Origin: Paramicrobacterium agarici
GTDB taxonomy: Bacteria > Actinomycetota > Actinomycetes > Actinomycetales > Microbacteriaceae
Direction: 5' to 3'
Assembly: GCF_002563955.1 (NCBI RefSeq)
Contig: NZ_PDJE01000001.1
Coordinates: 3,038,001-3,102,000 of the forward strand
Length of the DNA stretch: 64,000 bases
Positions 8,400 through 16,462 of the stretch are shown one piece after another. Made by a program: the position numbers and the translations under genes. The notes below the pieces were generated by a model. That model was not told the DNA's origin, searched no databases, and saw only the letters and a list, made by a program, of their open reading frames with translations. Every line of letters starts with the position of its first letter. Position 1 is the first letter of the stretch.

Positions 8400-9331
8400 C
8401 CTCACTGCTCGGCCCCGGAGCTCCCGTTCTCGCGTTCGACGTGGGCGGCACTGATCTCAAGTCCGCCCTCGTCGCGCCCGACGGCGAACTGCTCGGGGTG
8501 CAGCGCACACCGACGCCCGTTCAGCCGGAGCACACGGAGAAGTCGGTGCTCGAGACGATCACTCGTCTGGGAGCGGCGTTGCGCGAGCAGCATCCATCGA
8601 TCTCGCCTGAAGCGGTCGGACTCATCGCCCCCGGCGTCGTCGACGACGAGCGCGGTCTCGGCCTCTTCGCCGAGAATCTGAACTGGCATGACGTGCCGTT
8701 CCGCGACCTCGCTGAAAAGGCGTTCGGACTGCCGGCATCGTTCACCCACGATGTGCGGGCCGCAGGCGAGGCCGAGTACCGGCTTGGCCCGGCGTCGGCG
8801 TACCGCGATGCGCTCGTCGTCACGATCGGCACGGGCATCGCGGCAGCGATCTTCATCGATGGCAAGCCCGTCGCCGGCGATGGCTACGCGGGAGAGCTCG
8901 GCCACTCGGTCATCGCACCGGGAGGCGAGCCATGCGCGTGCGGGGGCCGCGGCTGCCTTGAGGCAATCGCGTCGGCCGCGTCGATCACCCGCCGCTACAA
9001 CAGGCTCACACCGTCGCCCGTCCCCGGTGCCCGCGAAGTACTCGAGAGGGCCCGCGCGGGAGACACGGATGCCGAGGCGGTCTGGATCACGGCCCTCGAC
9101 GCCCTCGGGCTCGGCCTGTCGCACGCCACGGCGCTGCTCGCCCCCGAGGTCATTGTGCTCGGCGGCGGGCTCGCCCAGGCCGGCGACGCCCTCTTCAATC
9201 CCGTTCGCGAGCGCCTGTATTCGCACTTGACGTTCCACAGGCGCCCAAAGCTCATGCACGCCAGCATCGGTCAGAACGCCGGCCTGGTTGGCGCGGCCCT
9301 GCGCGCTCGTGCTGTGCTGGAGACACCATGA
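8396..9331 (+). CDS. ROK-family sugar kinase (probable N-acetylhexosamine kinase)
   Basis: 311 aa. The N-terminal FDVGGTDLKSALV is the phosphate-1 loop of ROK kinases, VVTIGTGIAAAIF the ATP-binding region, and GELGHSV with CACGGRGCLE the ROK zinc site (His plus three Cys). There is no N-terminal helix-turn-helix, so it is an enzyme and not a regulator. ATP-dependent 6-phosphorylation of GalNAc (or GlcNAc) fits the operon: the next steps are deacetylation, deamination, a second phosphorylation and aldol cleavage. Starts in a 4-bp overlap with the SIS gene and ends in one with the PfkB gene. Confidence 0.88.
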   Translation: MTSLLGPGAPVLAFDVGGTDLKSALVAPDGELLGVQRTPTPVQPEHTEKSVLETITRLGAALREQHPSISPEAVGLIAPGVVDDERGLGLFAENLNWHDVPFRDLAEKAFGLPASFTHDVRAAGEAEYRLGPASAYRDALVVTIGTGIAAAIFIDGKPVAGDGYAGELGHSVIAPGGEPCACGGRGCLEAIASAASITRRYNRLTPSPVPGAREVLERARAGDTDAEAVWITALDALGLGLSHATALLAPEVIVLGGGLAQAGDALFNPVRERLYSHLTFHRRPKLMHASIGQNAGLVGAALRARAVLETP

Positions 9332-10248
9332 TCATCACGGTCACTCCCAACCCAGCGCTCGACGCCACGATCACACTCGAGCGCCTGACGCCCGGTGCCA
9401 CACACCGTGTCGCCCCCGCCGAGCTGCGCGCCGGCGGCAAAGGCATTAACGTCGCGCGTGTGCTGACCGATCAGGGTGAGGATGCTGTCGCCATCGCGCC
9501 CGTGAGCGCGACGGAGGCCGCGTTCAGCGCCGACCTCGGCGACGTGCCGCACTCCCTCGTGGGAACGCCGTGGCCGCTGCGCCGCTCAACCGCGATCGTC
9601 GAGACCGAGGGCGGAACGACGACGGTCATCAACGAATCGGGAAGCCCACAGCCGCTCACCGTATGGACGGAGCTGCACGACGTCGTGACGTCGCGACTGC
9701 CTCGCGCGCGATGCCTCGTCGTCTCGGGCAGCACGCCTCCCGAGGCGCCCGACGACCTCGCGGCAGACCTCATCGCCCCCGCGAACGCCGCCGGCGTCGC
9801 CACGATCGCCGACGCGACAGGCGCACAGCTTCTCGGGGCTGCACGCGCGGGAGCACAGCTGCTCAAGCCCAACCGCGACGAGCTGCGCGACACGACAGGT
9901 GAATCGGATGCTGTCGCGGGAGCCCACGCCCTGCAGAACCTCGGCGCGGGAATCGTTGTCGTCTCGCTCGGCGAAGAGGGAATGATCGCCGTACCCGCGG
10001 ACGGTGCACCCGTGCGCCACGCGCGCCTCGACCGCGTGCTGCGCGGAAACCCCACGGGAGCGGGAGACGCGGCCGTCGCATCGCTTGCGGCACACCTCGC
10101 CGCCCGAGAGACCGACATCGACACGCTGCTGCGGCGGGCCGTCGCCTGGTCGGCAGCCGCCGTGCTCATGCCGCTGGCCGGCAGCATCCATTCTTCTCAT
10201 ACCGACCTCGCCCGTGACGTGACGATCACGACCCTGGAGACTCCATGA
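9328..10248 (+). CDS. PfkB-family hexose-phosphate kinase (tagatose-6-phosphate or 1-phosphofructokinase type)
   Basis: 306 aa. MIITVTPNPALD at the start and GGKGINVARVL (about 32-42) are signatures of the 1-PFK/LacC branch of ribokinases; NPTGAGDA near 232-239 holds the catalytic Asp, and KPNRDEL near 182-188 is also conserved. The usual GDxxGAGD reads GNPTGAGD here, as in many 1-PFK members. In this operon the likely reaction is tagatose 6-phosphate plus ATP to tagatose 1,6-bisphosphate. Fructose 1-phosphate kinase activity cannot be excluded. Translationally coupled on both sides by 4-bp overlaps. Confidence 0.88.
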   Translation: MIITVTPNPALDATITLERLTPGATHRVAPAELRAGGKGINVARVLTDQGEDAVAIAPVSATEAAFSADLGDVPHSLVGTPWPLRRSTAIVETEGGTTTVINESGSPQPLTVWTELHDVVTSRLPRARCLVVSGSTPPEAPDDLAADLIAPANAAGVATIADATGAQLLGAARAGAQLLKPNRDELRDTTGESDAVAGAHALQNLGAGIVVVSLGEEGMIAVPADGAPVRHARLDRVLRGNPTGAGDAAVASLAAHLAARETDIDTLLRRAVAWSAAAVLMPLAGSIHSSHTDLARDVTITTLETP

Positions 10249-11099
10249 CCCTCACCCCGACGCGCAGCATCATCGACGACGCCGTGCAGGCGCGCTCAGG
10301 CGTCGCCGCATTCAACGTGATCCACCTCGAGACGGCCGAGGGCCTCGTCGCCGCCGCCGAACGCTCGCAGCTGCCGGTCGTGCTGCAGATCTCGCAGAAC
10401 TGCGTCGGCTATCACGGCGCGCTCGAACCCATCGCGACCGCGTGCGCTGCCCTCGCCGAGCAGTCGAGCGCGAGCGTCGCCCTGCACCTCGACCACGCCG
10501 AAAGCGAAGACCTCACGCGCGAGGCCGTCGACCTCGGGTTCGGCTCAGTCATGTACGACGGCGCGAAGCTGCCGTATGGCGAGAACGTCGCGGCAACGGC
10601 CCGCAGCGTTGCCTACGCGCACGCGGCGGGCGTCTTCGTCGAGGCCGAGCTCGGCGAAGTGGGCGGCAAAGACGGTGCGCACGCTCCCGGCGTACGCACC
10701 GACCCGGCCGAGGCTTCGGACTTCGTCGCCGAGACGGGAGTCGACGCTCTCGCCGTGGCCGTCGGCTCATCGCACGCCATGACCGAGCGCGTCGCGGCGC
10801 TCGACCTTGACCTCATCTCGCGCCTGCACGCCGCCCTCGACGTGCCGCTCGTGCTGCACGGCTCGTCTGGCGTCGCCGACGATGTGCTCACGCTCGCCGT
10901 GCGCGCGGGCATGACGAAGATCAACGTGTCGACGCACCTCAATGGCGTGTTCACGGGGGCGATTCGCGAGTTTCTGGCGACGAACCCGGCCGTCGTCGAC
11001 TCGCGCAAGTACCTCGCCCCGGCGCGGGCTGCTCTGTCGGCCGAGGCCGAGCGACTGCAGCGACTGTTCGCCCTCGCCCCGCACGGAGGCACAACGTGA
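10245..11099 (+). CDS. Class II ketose-bisphosphate aldolase (tagatose/fructose bisphosphate)
   Basis: 284 aa, the KbaY/GatY/FbaA fold. LHLDHAES carries the catalytic Asp and a zinc His; EAELGEVGGKDG and VLHGSSG supply further zinc and phosphate contacts; INVSTHLN near 230 matches the DxxT/INxxT phosphate loop. It would cleave tagatose 1,6-bisphosphate to glyceraldehyde 3-phosphate and DHAP, the last step of GalNAc breakdown. No KbaZ/GatZ partner is visible nearby. Four-base overlaps with the PfkB and DeoR genes. Confidence 0.9.
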   Translation: MTLTPTRSIIDDAVQARSGVAAFNVIHLETAEGLVAAAERSQLPVVLQISQNCVGYHGALEPIATACAALAEQSSASVALHLDHAESEDLTREAVDLGFGSVMYDGAKLPYGENVAATARSVAYAHAAGVFVEAELGEVGGKDGAHAPGVRTDPAEASDFVAETGVDALAVAVGSSHAMTERVAALDLDLISRLHAALDVPLVLHGSSGVADDVLTLAVRAGMTKINVSTHLNGVFTGAIREFLATNPAVVDSRKYLAPARAALSAEAERLQRLFALAPHGGTT

Positions 11100-11884
11100 A
11101 CCGGTCAGAGCGGCTGCAGGCCGTGCTCGATCTGCTCGCCGAGAACGGGCAGATCGAGGTTGACGACGTCGTCGACGCACTCGAGGTCTCCCCCGCTACC
11201 GTGCGCCGCGACCTCGACACGCTCGCGAGTCAGAACCTCCTCTCGCGCACGCGCGGCGGGGCCGTCGGGCACTCCGTCTCGTACGATCTTCCGCTGCGGT
11301 ACAAGCGCGGGCAGCGGGCCGACGAGAAGGCCGCGATCGCGCGCGCCGCGAGCGAGCTCGTCGCGCCGGGCTCCGTCGTCGGGCTGTGCGGCGGCACCAC
11401 GTCGACCGCGGTCGCGAGCGAGCTTGCCACGCGCGGCGACCTGAGCGACCCGCAGGGCGATGCTGGCCTCACCGTCGTCACCAACGCGATAAACATCGCC
11501 TCGCAGCTGGCCCTGCGCCCGCACATCAAGGTCGTCGTCTCGGGCGGCGTCGTGCACGCCCGCTCCTACGAGCTGACCGGCCCGTATGCCGACGAGATGC
11601 TCGGCAAACTCAGCATCGACGTCGCCTTCATCGGCGTCAACGGCATCGACCCCGAGCAGGGCGCCACGGTGCACGACGAGGGCGAGGCACGCGTCAATCA
11701 GCTCATGGCCGAGCGCGCGAAGTCGGCGGTCATCGTGGCAGACTCTCAGAAGATCGGCCGCCGCGCGTTCGCCTCCGTCGCGCCGCTCGATGCGTTCGAT
11801 CTGCTCATCACCGACGCCGGTGCGAGCCCAGAGACCATCGCCGCGTTCGCCGAGCGCGGCCTCGACGTGAGGATCGCCGAATGA
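11096..11884 (+). CDS. DeoR/GlpR-family transcriptional regulator of the operon
   Basis: 262 aa. Residues 3-57 form the DeoR winged HTH (RLQAVLDLLAENGQIEVDDVVDALEVSPATVRRDLDTL), followed by the DeoR C-terminal sensor fold with GLCGGTTSTAVA as a sugar-phosphate loop. Start is GTG in a 4-bp overlap with the aldolase. Such proteins are usually repressors released by a phosphosugar; GalN-6-P or tagatose phosphates are reasonable effectors here. The tandem repeat at 7442-7461 in front of the operon is the obvious candidate site. Confidence 0.93.
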   Translation: MNRSERLQAVLDLLAENGQIEVDDVVDALEVSPATVRRDLDTLASQNLLSRTRGGAVGHSVSYDLPLRYKRGQRADEKAAIARAASELVAPGSVVGLCGGTTSTAVASELATRGDLSDPQGDAGLTVVTNAINIASQLALRPHIKVVVSGGVVHARSYELTGPYADEMLGKLSIDVAFIGVNGIDPEQGATVHDEGEARVNQLMAERAKSAVIVADSQKIGRRAFASVAPLDAFDLLITDAGASPETIAAFAERGLDVRIAE

Positions 11885-13032
11885 CCGTCATCCACTCCGC
11901 CCGTCTCGTCACCGATGCACAGGTCACCGAGAACGCGTGGGTGCAGATGACGGATGCTGTCGTCACAGCGACCGGCATCGGCGACGACTGGCGCCGCGCC
12001 GCGCCCGACGACGACGTGGTCGACGCCGCGGGCGCGTGGCTGACCCCGGGATTCATCGATATTCACGGGCACGGTGGAGGCGCTGCCGCCTATGACGACG
12101 GGCGCGAGGCCGTCGCCACGGCGGTCGCCGTGCATCGCGCTCACGGAACGACGCGCTCGGTGCTCTCGCTCGTGACAGCATCCGTCGCCGACCTGGCGCA
12201 GCGTGCCGCCATGATCGCCGAGCTGACAGCATCCGACCCGCTCATTCTCGGCTCGCATCTGGAGGGCCCATTTCTCGACGTCGGGCACAAGGGCGCGCAC
12301 ACCGCTGACCTGCTCGTTGCACCGACGCGCGATGACATCGAGACGCTGCTGAGCGCCGCTGACGGTTCGCTGCGGCAGATCACGCTCGCTCCCGAACTCG
12401 ACGGTGGGCTCGACGCCGTTCGCGCGTTCAGCGACGCGGGCGTGCGCGTTGCCGTCGGGCACACGGATGCTGATTACGAGACGACGCTCGCCGCGTTCGA
12501 CGCCGGCGCGACGCTGCTCACACACGCGTTCAACGCGATGAACGGCATTCACCACCGCGCCCCGGGCCCCGTGATCGCCGCGCTCGGCCGCGACGACGTC
12601 ACGCTCGAGGTGATCAACGACGGCACTCACGTGCACGCCGACGTCGTGCGCATGCTCTTCGGCGAGGCGCCTGGCCGGATCGCGCTCATCACCGATGCGA
12701 TGGCCGCCGCCGGAGCCGCCGATGGCGCGTACACGCTCGGCGGACTCGATGTGACCGTGCGCGACGGCGTCGCCCGTCTCGACGACGGGAGCGAGACCGG
12801 CGGTTCGATCGCCGGTTCGACGCTGCTGCTCGACGAGGCGCTGCGCCGCGCGGTGACCGACGTGCGCCTGCCGATCGAACAGGCGGTGGATGCTGTCACG
12901 GGCGCTCCCGCCCGCGCGCTCGGCCTCACCGAGCTCGGCAGTCTGCGCCCCGGATTCGCCGCCGACGCTGTGCTGCTCTCCTCCGAGTTCGACGTTCTCG
13001 GCGTGTGGGCTGACGGCAACCGGCTGCGCTAG
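11881..13032 (+). CDS. nagA: N-acetylhexosamine-6-phosphate deacetylase NagA/AgaA
   Basis: 383 aa, amidohydrolase fold. FIDIHGHGGG is the metal motif, HLEGPF the Glu ligand region, AVGHTDADYE and LLTHAFNAMNG provide His ligands, and LITDAM the catalytic Asp. It removes acetate from GlcNAc-6-P or GalNAc-6-P. ATG at 11881 overlaps the DeoR stop by 4 bp; a longer in-frame reading from 11386 would run through the DeoR gene and is rejected. Last gene of the operon; convergent with the Mrp operon. Confidence 0.94.
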   Translation: MTVIHSARLVTDAQVTENAWVQMTDAVVTATGIGDDWRRAAPDDDVVDAAGAWLTPGFIDIHGHGGGAAAYDDGREAVATAVAVHRAHGTTRSVLSLVTASVADLAQRAAMIAELTASDPLILGSHLEGPFLDVGHKGAHTADLLVAPTRDDIETLLSAADGSLRQITLAPELDGGLDAVRAFSDAGVRVAVGHTDADYETTLAAFDAGATLLTHAFNAMNGIHHRAPGPVIAALGRDDVTLEVINDGTHVHADVVRMLFGEAPGRIALITDAMAAAGAADGAYTLGGLDVTVRDGVARLDDGSETGGSIAGSTLLLDEALRRAVTDVRLPIEQAVDAVTGAPARALGLTELGSLRPGFAADAVLLSSEFDVLGVWADGNRLR

Positions 13033-13089
13033 CGGATCAGCCGTTCGGTTTGACCTCGATGCGCCGCTGAGTTCACCGGCCAACGTGCT

Positions 13090-13189
13090 CTAATTTCGGA
13101 AATTTGGTGCCGATCACCGTCAGCTCTGCGCGCGAGGCCCGGAATCTCGCGGCTCTCATCGAGCCCCCTCGGAGAATTTCCGAATTTAG
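13090..13189. repeat. AT-rich inverted repeat between nagA and mnhG
   Basis: CTAATTTCGGAAATTT (13090-13105) and AATTTCCGAATTTAG (13175-13189) are near-perfect inverse copies 69 bases apart in the convergent gap, and each arm is itself almost palindromic. It may serve as a two-way transcription stop or protein site; there is no U-tract. Confidence 0.35.
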
Positions 13190-13199
13190 CGCATGCGGT

Positions 13200-13562
13200 T
13201 CAGTGTTTCTGCGTGCGCTCTGCCTGCTCGATGCGCCGCGCCAGGTCGTCGCGCAGCAGCGATTCGCGGTGAACGCTGCCCGCGCGGTACCCCGCCCGAC
13301 CGACCATGTGCGCCGAGATCGGCGCCGTGAGTCCCTGGAAGAAGATGATCGCGATCGCCATCGTGATCGTGACAACCGCGGGGGTGTTGAGCGCGATGTC
13401 GGCCATCATCGCGATGAGACCGAGAATCTGCGGCTTCGTCGCCGCGTGCAGTCGCGTCAGAACGTCGGGCATGCGCAGCAGGCCGATGCCCGCCGCGAGG
13501 CACATCACGGCAGCGACGAGCACGAGAACCATCGTGATCCAGTCACGGACTTCGCCGGTCAT
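13200..13562 (-). CDS. mnhG: Na+/H+ antiporter subunit MnhG/MrpG
   Basis: 120 aa with three membrane helices; the block GIGLLRMPDVLTRLHAATKPQILGL is the MnhG/PhaG signature. Start ATG 13562 (MTGEVRDW) overlaps the mnhF stop by 4 bp; a longer in-frame reading to 13691 lies inside mnhF and is not used. Part of the Mrp secondary Na+/H+ antiporter complex in the cell membrane. Last gene of the operon. Confidence 0.93.
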   Translation of the reverse strand: MTGEVRDWITMVLVLVAAVMCLAAGIGLLRMPDVLTRLHAATKPQILGLIAMMADIALNTPAVVTITMAIAIIFFQGLTAPISAHMVGRAGYRAGSVHRESLLRDDLARRIEQAERTQKH

Positions 13563-13831
13563 GTGTCGTCCTTTCGTCCCATGAACTTCGCAACGCTCAC
13601 CGACCCGATGAACGCGAACGCCGCGAGCACGAGCAGCAGCGGAAGCGTCGTCGTGTGGTGGTTGATCGCCATCTCGGCCCCGAGTCCGCACATGACCGTG
13701 ACCAGCAGCACATCACTGGCCACAACCCGGTCGAGCAGCGTCGGCCCCGCGATCAGCCGGTACAGCGACGCGAGGGCACCCGCGGCGAAGAGCACGATCG
13801 CCACTCCGATGAGCACGTTCATGACGGTCAC
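13559..13831 (-). CDS. mnhF: Na+/H+ antiporter subunit MnhF/MrpF
   Basis: 90 aa with three predicted helices and the MnhF block RLIAGPTLLDRVVASD. GTG start at 13831 overlaps the mnhE stop by 4 bp; an internal ATG nine bases later (MNVLIG) is an alternative. Required small subunit of the Mrp complex. Confidence 0.92.
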   Translation of the reverse strand: MTVMNVLIGVAIVLFAAGALASLYRLIAGPTLLDRVVASDVLLVTVMCGLGAEMAINHHTTTLPLLLVLAAFAFIGSVSVAKFMGRKDDT

Positions 13832-14427
13832 TGCTCCTCACCTCTGTCGATGGTGACGGATGCTGCCGAGCCAGCGCGCACGCGATCGATGTCGGCCTTC
13901 GTTCCCAGCGCGAGCGCGATGCGCTTCTCGGTGCGCAGCACTTCGTCTTCGAACGCCTCCACCTCGGCGAGCGTGCGCACGTTGATGACATGCACGTAGA
14001 GAACCGAGTCTTCGCGATCGACGTCGAGAACAATCGAGCCGGGAACGATCGAGATCGCCTCGGCCGTCCACGTCATAATCAGGTCGGAGCGAGTGCGCAG
14101 CGGCACCGCCGTGATCGCGTTCGAGGGCACGTACGTCGGGCGCATCACGAGCCACGCGATGCCGACCGACGCGCGCACGATGTCCCACAGCAGACGCGCG
14201 AAGAATACGAACGTGTACCAGGGGTTCACACGGATGCTCATCTGCACGGCGGGCAGGTAGAACACGATCGAGACGCCGAGGGCGAGAATCACGCCCGTGA
14301 TGAGCGACAGCCAGGTGAACTGCCCCCACAGCAGCATCCAGATCACCACGAGTCCCACGCTGAGAATGATGAGCCCTCCGGGCGACGATCGCTCCTCGCG
14401 CGGCTTCACCTCTGGTTCGCTGCTCAT
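13828..14427 (-). CDS. mnhE: Na+/H+ antiporter subunit MnhE/MrpE
   Basis: 199 aa. Two hydrophobic helices near residues 18-62 are followed by a cytoplasmic part; the blocks PGSIVLDV and LYVHVINV are typical of MnhE/PhaE. A polar N-terminal tail of about 15 residues precedes the first helix. Four-base overlap with mnhD upstream and mnhF downstream, so all subunits are translationally coupled. Confidence 0.93.
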   Translation of the reverse strand: MSSEPEVKPREERSSPGGLIILSVGLVVIWMLLWGQFTWLSLITGVILALGVSIVFYLPAVQMSIRVNPWYTFVFFARLLWDIVRASVGIAWLVMRPTYVPSNAITAVPLRTRSDLIMTWTAEAISIVPGSIVLDVDREDSVLYVHVINVRTLAEVEAFEDEVLRTEKRIALALGTKADIDRVRAGSAASVTIDRGEEQ

Positions 14428-15989
14428 CGCTCACCTCCCCCGAAGACGGCGCTCACGTAGTTGCCGGGGTCGCTCAGGTTGTCTGCGGCCCTGTCGGTGT
14501 AGCCGAACAGCGGCCCGGCGAGCAGCGTGAGCGCGACGGTCACGGCGACGAGCCCCGTCGTCGCGCCGAGCATGAGCTTCGAGATGCTCTTGGTCATGAC
14601 GCTGCCGGAGTCGTCGGGGCTCTCGCTCAGCGATGCGAGTAGCGGAGACGAGTAGCCCCTCACCTCGTTGCGGCTGCGCCAGAACCCCATGTTCCACACG
14701 CGAACAAGGGCGTACAGCGTGAGCAGCGACGTGGCGGCGCCCGCGGCGACGAGCACGTAGATGAGCCAATCCGCCTGCTCAAGACCGGCTTGGAACAGCG
14801 CGAGCTTGCCGAGAAATCCCGAGAACGGTGGGATGCCGCCCAGGTTCATGGCGCCGATGAAGAACAGTACAGCCACCATGGGGGATGCTTTCAGTACGCC
14901 GCCGAGCCGAGAGATCGATGTCGACCCGCCCACGCGCTCCACGAGCCCCGCGGCGAGAAACAGCGTGGTCTGCACGGCAATGTGGTGCACGATGTAGTAG
15001 ATCGTCGCCGAGAGCGCATGGACTCCCCCGATGGCGATGCCGAAGATCATGTACCCGATGTGGCTCACGAGCGTGAACGACAGCAGCCGCTTGATGTCGG
15101 CTTGCGCGAGAGCGCCGAGAATGCCGATGAGCAGCGTGAAGAACGCGACGATCATGAGCGGCACTCTCAGCGGAACGTCGACGAAGAGCACGTTGTCGGT
15201 GCGGATGATCGCGTAGACGCCCACCTTAGTGAGCAACCCGGCGAACACAGCGGTGACCGGCGCGGGCGCGGTCGGGTACGAGTCGGGAAGCCAGAACGAC
15301 AGTGGGAACACGGCCGCCTTGATGCAGAACGCCATAAGCAGTGCGACGCACAGGATCATCTGGATGTCCATCGGCAGGTCGCGGATGCGCTCGGAGATGA
15401 GCGCGATCGTCACGGTTCCTGTCGCGCCATAGATGAGCGCGATGGCGGCGAGAAAGATGATCGACGATACGAGGCTGACGACGATGTACGTCACTCCCGC
15501 TCGGATGCGCGCACCCGTGCCTCCGAGCGTGAGCAGCACGTAGCTCGCCGAGAGCAGCATCTCGAAGGCGACGTAGAGGTTGAACAGGTCGCCCGCGACG
15601 AACGCGTCGAACACGCCAGCGGCCAGCACGAGGTAGGTCGGGTGGAAGATCGAGACCGGCGTCTCCTCGTCGTTCTGATCGACGATGCCCTGACCGATCG
15701 AGAAGATGAGAACGCCGAGCAGCATGAGCGACGAGATCAGGAGCATGATGGCCGACAGCCGGTCGGCGACGAGCACAATCCCCCACGGAGCATCCCACCC
15801 GCCGATGTGCACGACGGCGGTGCCGTTCGTGTCGACGTCGAACATCAGGGCGAGGCTCAGCACCGTCACGAGCACGAGGCTCAGCGTGCTCACGATCACC
15901 TGAAGTCGCGTGCGGCGCCCGAGCGCGAGTGTGACGGCCGCGCCAAGCAGCGGAATGGCGACGACGAGCGGCAGAAGAGAGGCGATCAT
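14424..15989 (-). CDS. mnhD: Na+/H+ antiporter subunit MnhD/MrpD
   Basis: 521 aa, about 14 membrane helices, homologous to NuoM/NuoN. Typical antiporter blocks are seen: YVAFEMLLSASYVLLTLGG, the Lys-containing FCIKAAVFPLSFWLPDSYPTAP, and KVGVYAIIR. Start MIASLLPLV at 15989 overlaps the mnhC stop; the in-frame upstream stretch to 16172 is a shadow of mnhC. One of the two large proton-path subunits of the complex. Confidence 0.94.
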   Translation of the reverse strand: MIASLLPLVVAIPLLGAAVTLALGRRTRLQVIVSTLSLVLVTVLSLALMFDVDTNGTAVVHIGGWDAPWGIVLVADRLSAIMLLISSLMLLGVLIFSIGQGIVDQNDEETPVSIFHPTYLVLAAGVFDAFVAGDLFNLYVAFEMLLSASYVLLTLGGTGARIRAGVTYIVVSLVSSIIFLAAIALIYGATGTVTIALISERIRDLPMDIQMILCVALLMAFCIKAAVFPLSFWLPDSYPTAPAPVTAVFAGLLTKVGVYAIIRTDNVLFVDVPLRVPLMIVAFFTLLIGILGALAQADIKRLLSFTLVSHIGYMIFGIAIGGVHALSATIYYIVHHIAVQTTLFLAAGLVERVGGSTSISRLGGVLKASPMVAVLFFIGAMNLGGIPPFSGFLGKLALFQAGLEQADWLIYVLVAAGAATSLLTLYALVRVWNMGFWRSRNEVRGYSSPLLASLSESPDDSGSVMTKSISKLMLGATTGLVAVTVALTLLAGPLFGYTDRAADNLSDPGNYVSAVFGGGER

Positions 15990-16462
15990 CGGTCCCCTCT
16001 CGTCGTGTCGGAGTCGTCGTCGACGTGCTCGTCGCTCGCGTCGAGCAGGTCTTGAATGGCCTGATCGTCGACGTCGACGGCGTCGAACGTGGCCTCTGTG
16101 GTCTGTTCGGTGTCTGACGCGTGCTCGTCGGGCACGGTGTCTCCGCGATCGCCGAGCCTCGCGAGCCACCACGACCGGTAGATGAGCGCGAGCAGAAATG
16201 CCGTGATGCCGAAGTTGATCACGATGGCCGTGAGCATGAGCACCTGAGGCAGCGCGTCAACCATGGGAGCATCCGCCGTCGAATCGCTCACGATCGGCGC
16301 CGACCCGCTCGGCCCGCTCATGATGAAGATGAGAATGTTCGTGGCGTTGCCCACGAGCAGAAACCCGATGAGCACGCGCGTGAGGCTGCGCTCGAGCATG
16401 ACGTAGACGCCGGCTGCGTACAGCACGGCCATGATGATCACGAGGGTGAGGGATGCTGTCAT
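15986..16462 (-). CDS. mnhC: Na+/H+ antiporter subunit MnhC/MrpC
   Basis: 158 aa, NuoK-like, three helices (residues 3-24, 30-50, 74-97) with the conserved block LIGFLLVGNATNILIF. The last 50 residues are an acidic cytoplasmic tail rich in Asp and Glu, longer than in most MnhC. Overlaps mnhA and mnhD by 4 bp. Confidence 0.93.
   Translation of the reverse strand: MTASLTLVIIMAVLYAAGVYVMLERSLTRVLIGFLLVGNATNILIFIMSGPSGSAPIVSDSTADAPMVDALPQVLMLTAIVINFGITAFLLALIYRSWWLARLGDRGDTVPDEHASDTEQTTEATFDAVDVDDQAIQDLLDASDEHVDDDSDTTRGDR

Noticed and set aside
11386-11880. Longer nagA starting at 11386
   Set aside because: The extra 165 residues are Arg-rich shadow of the DeoR gene; ATG 11881 in the usual 4-bp overlap begins the conserved protein.
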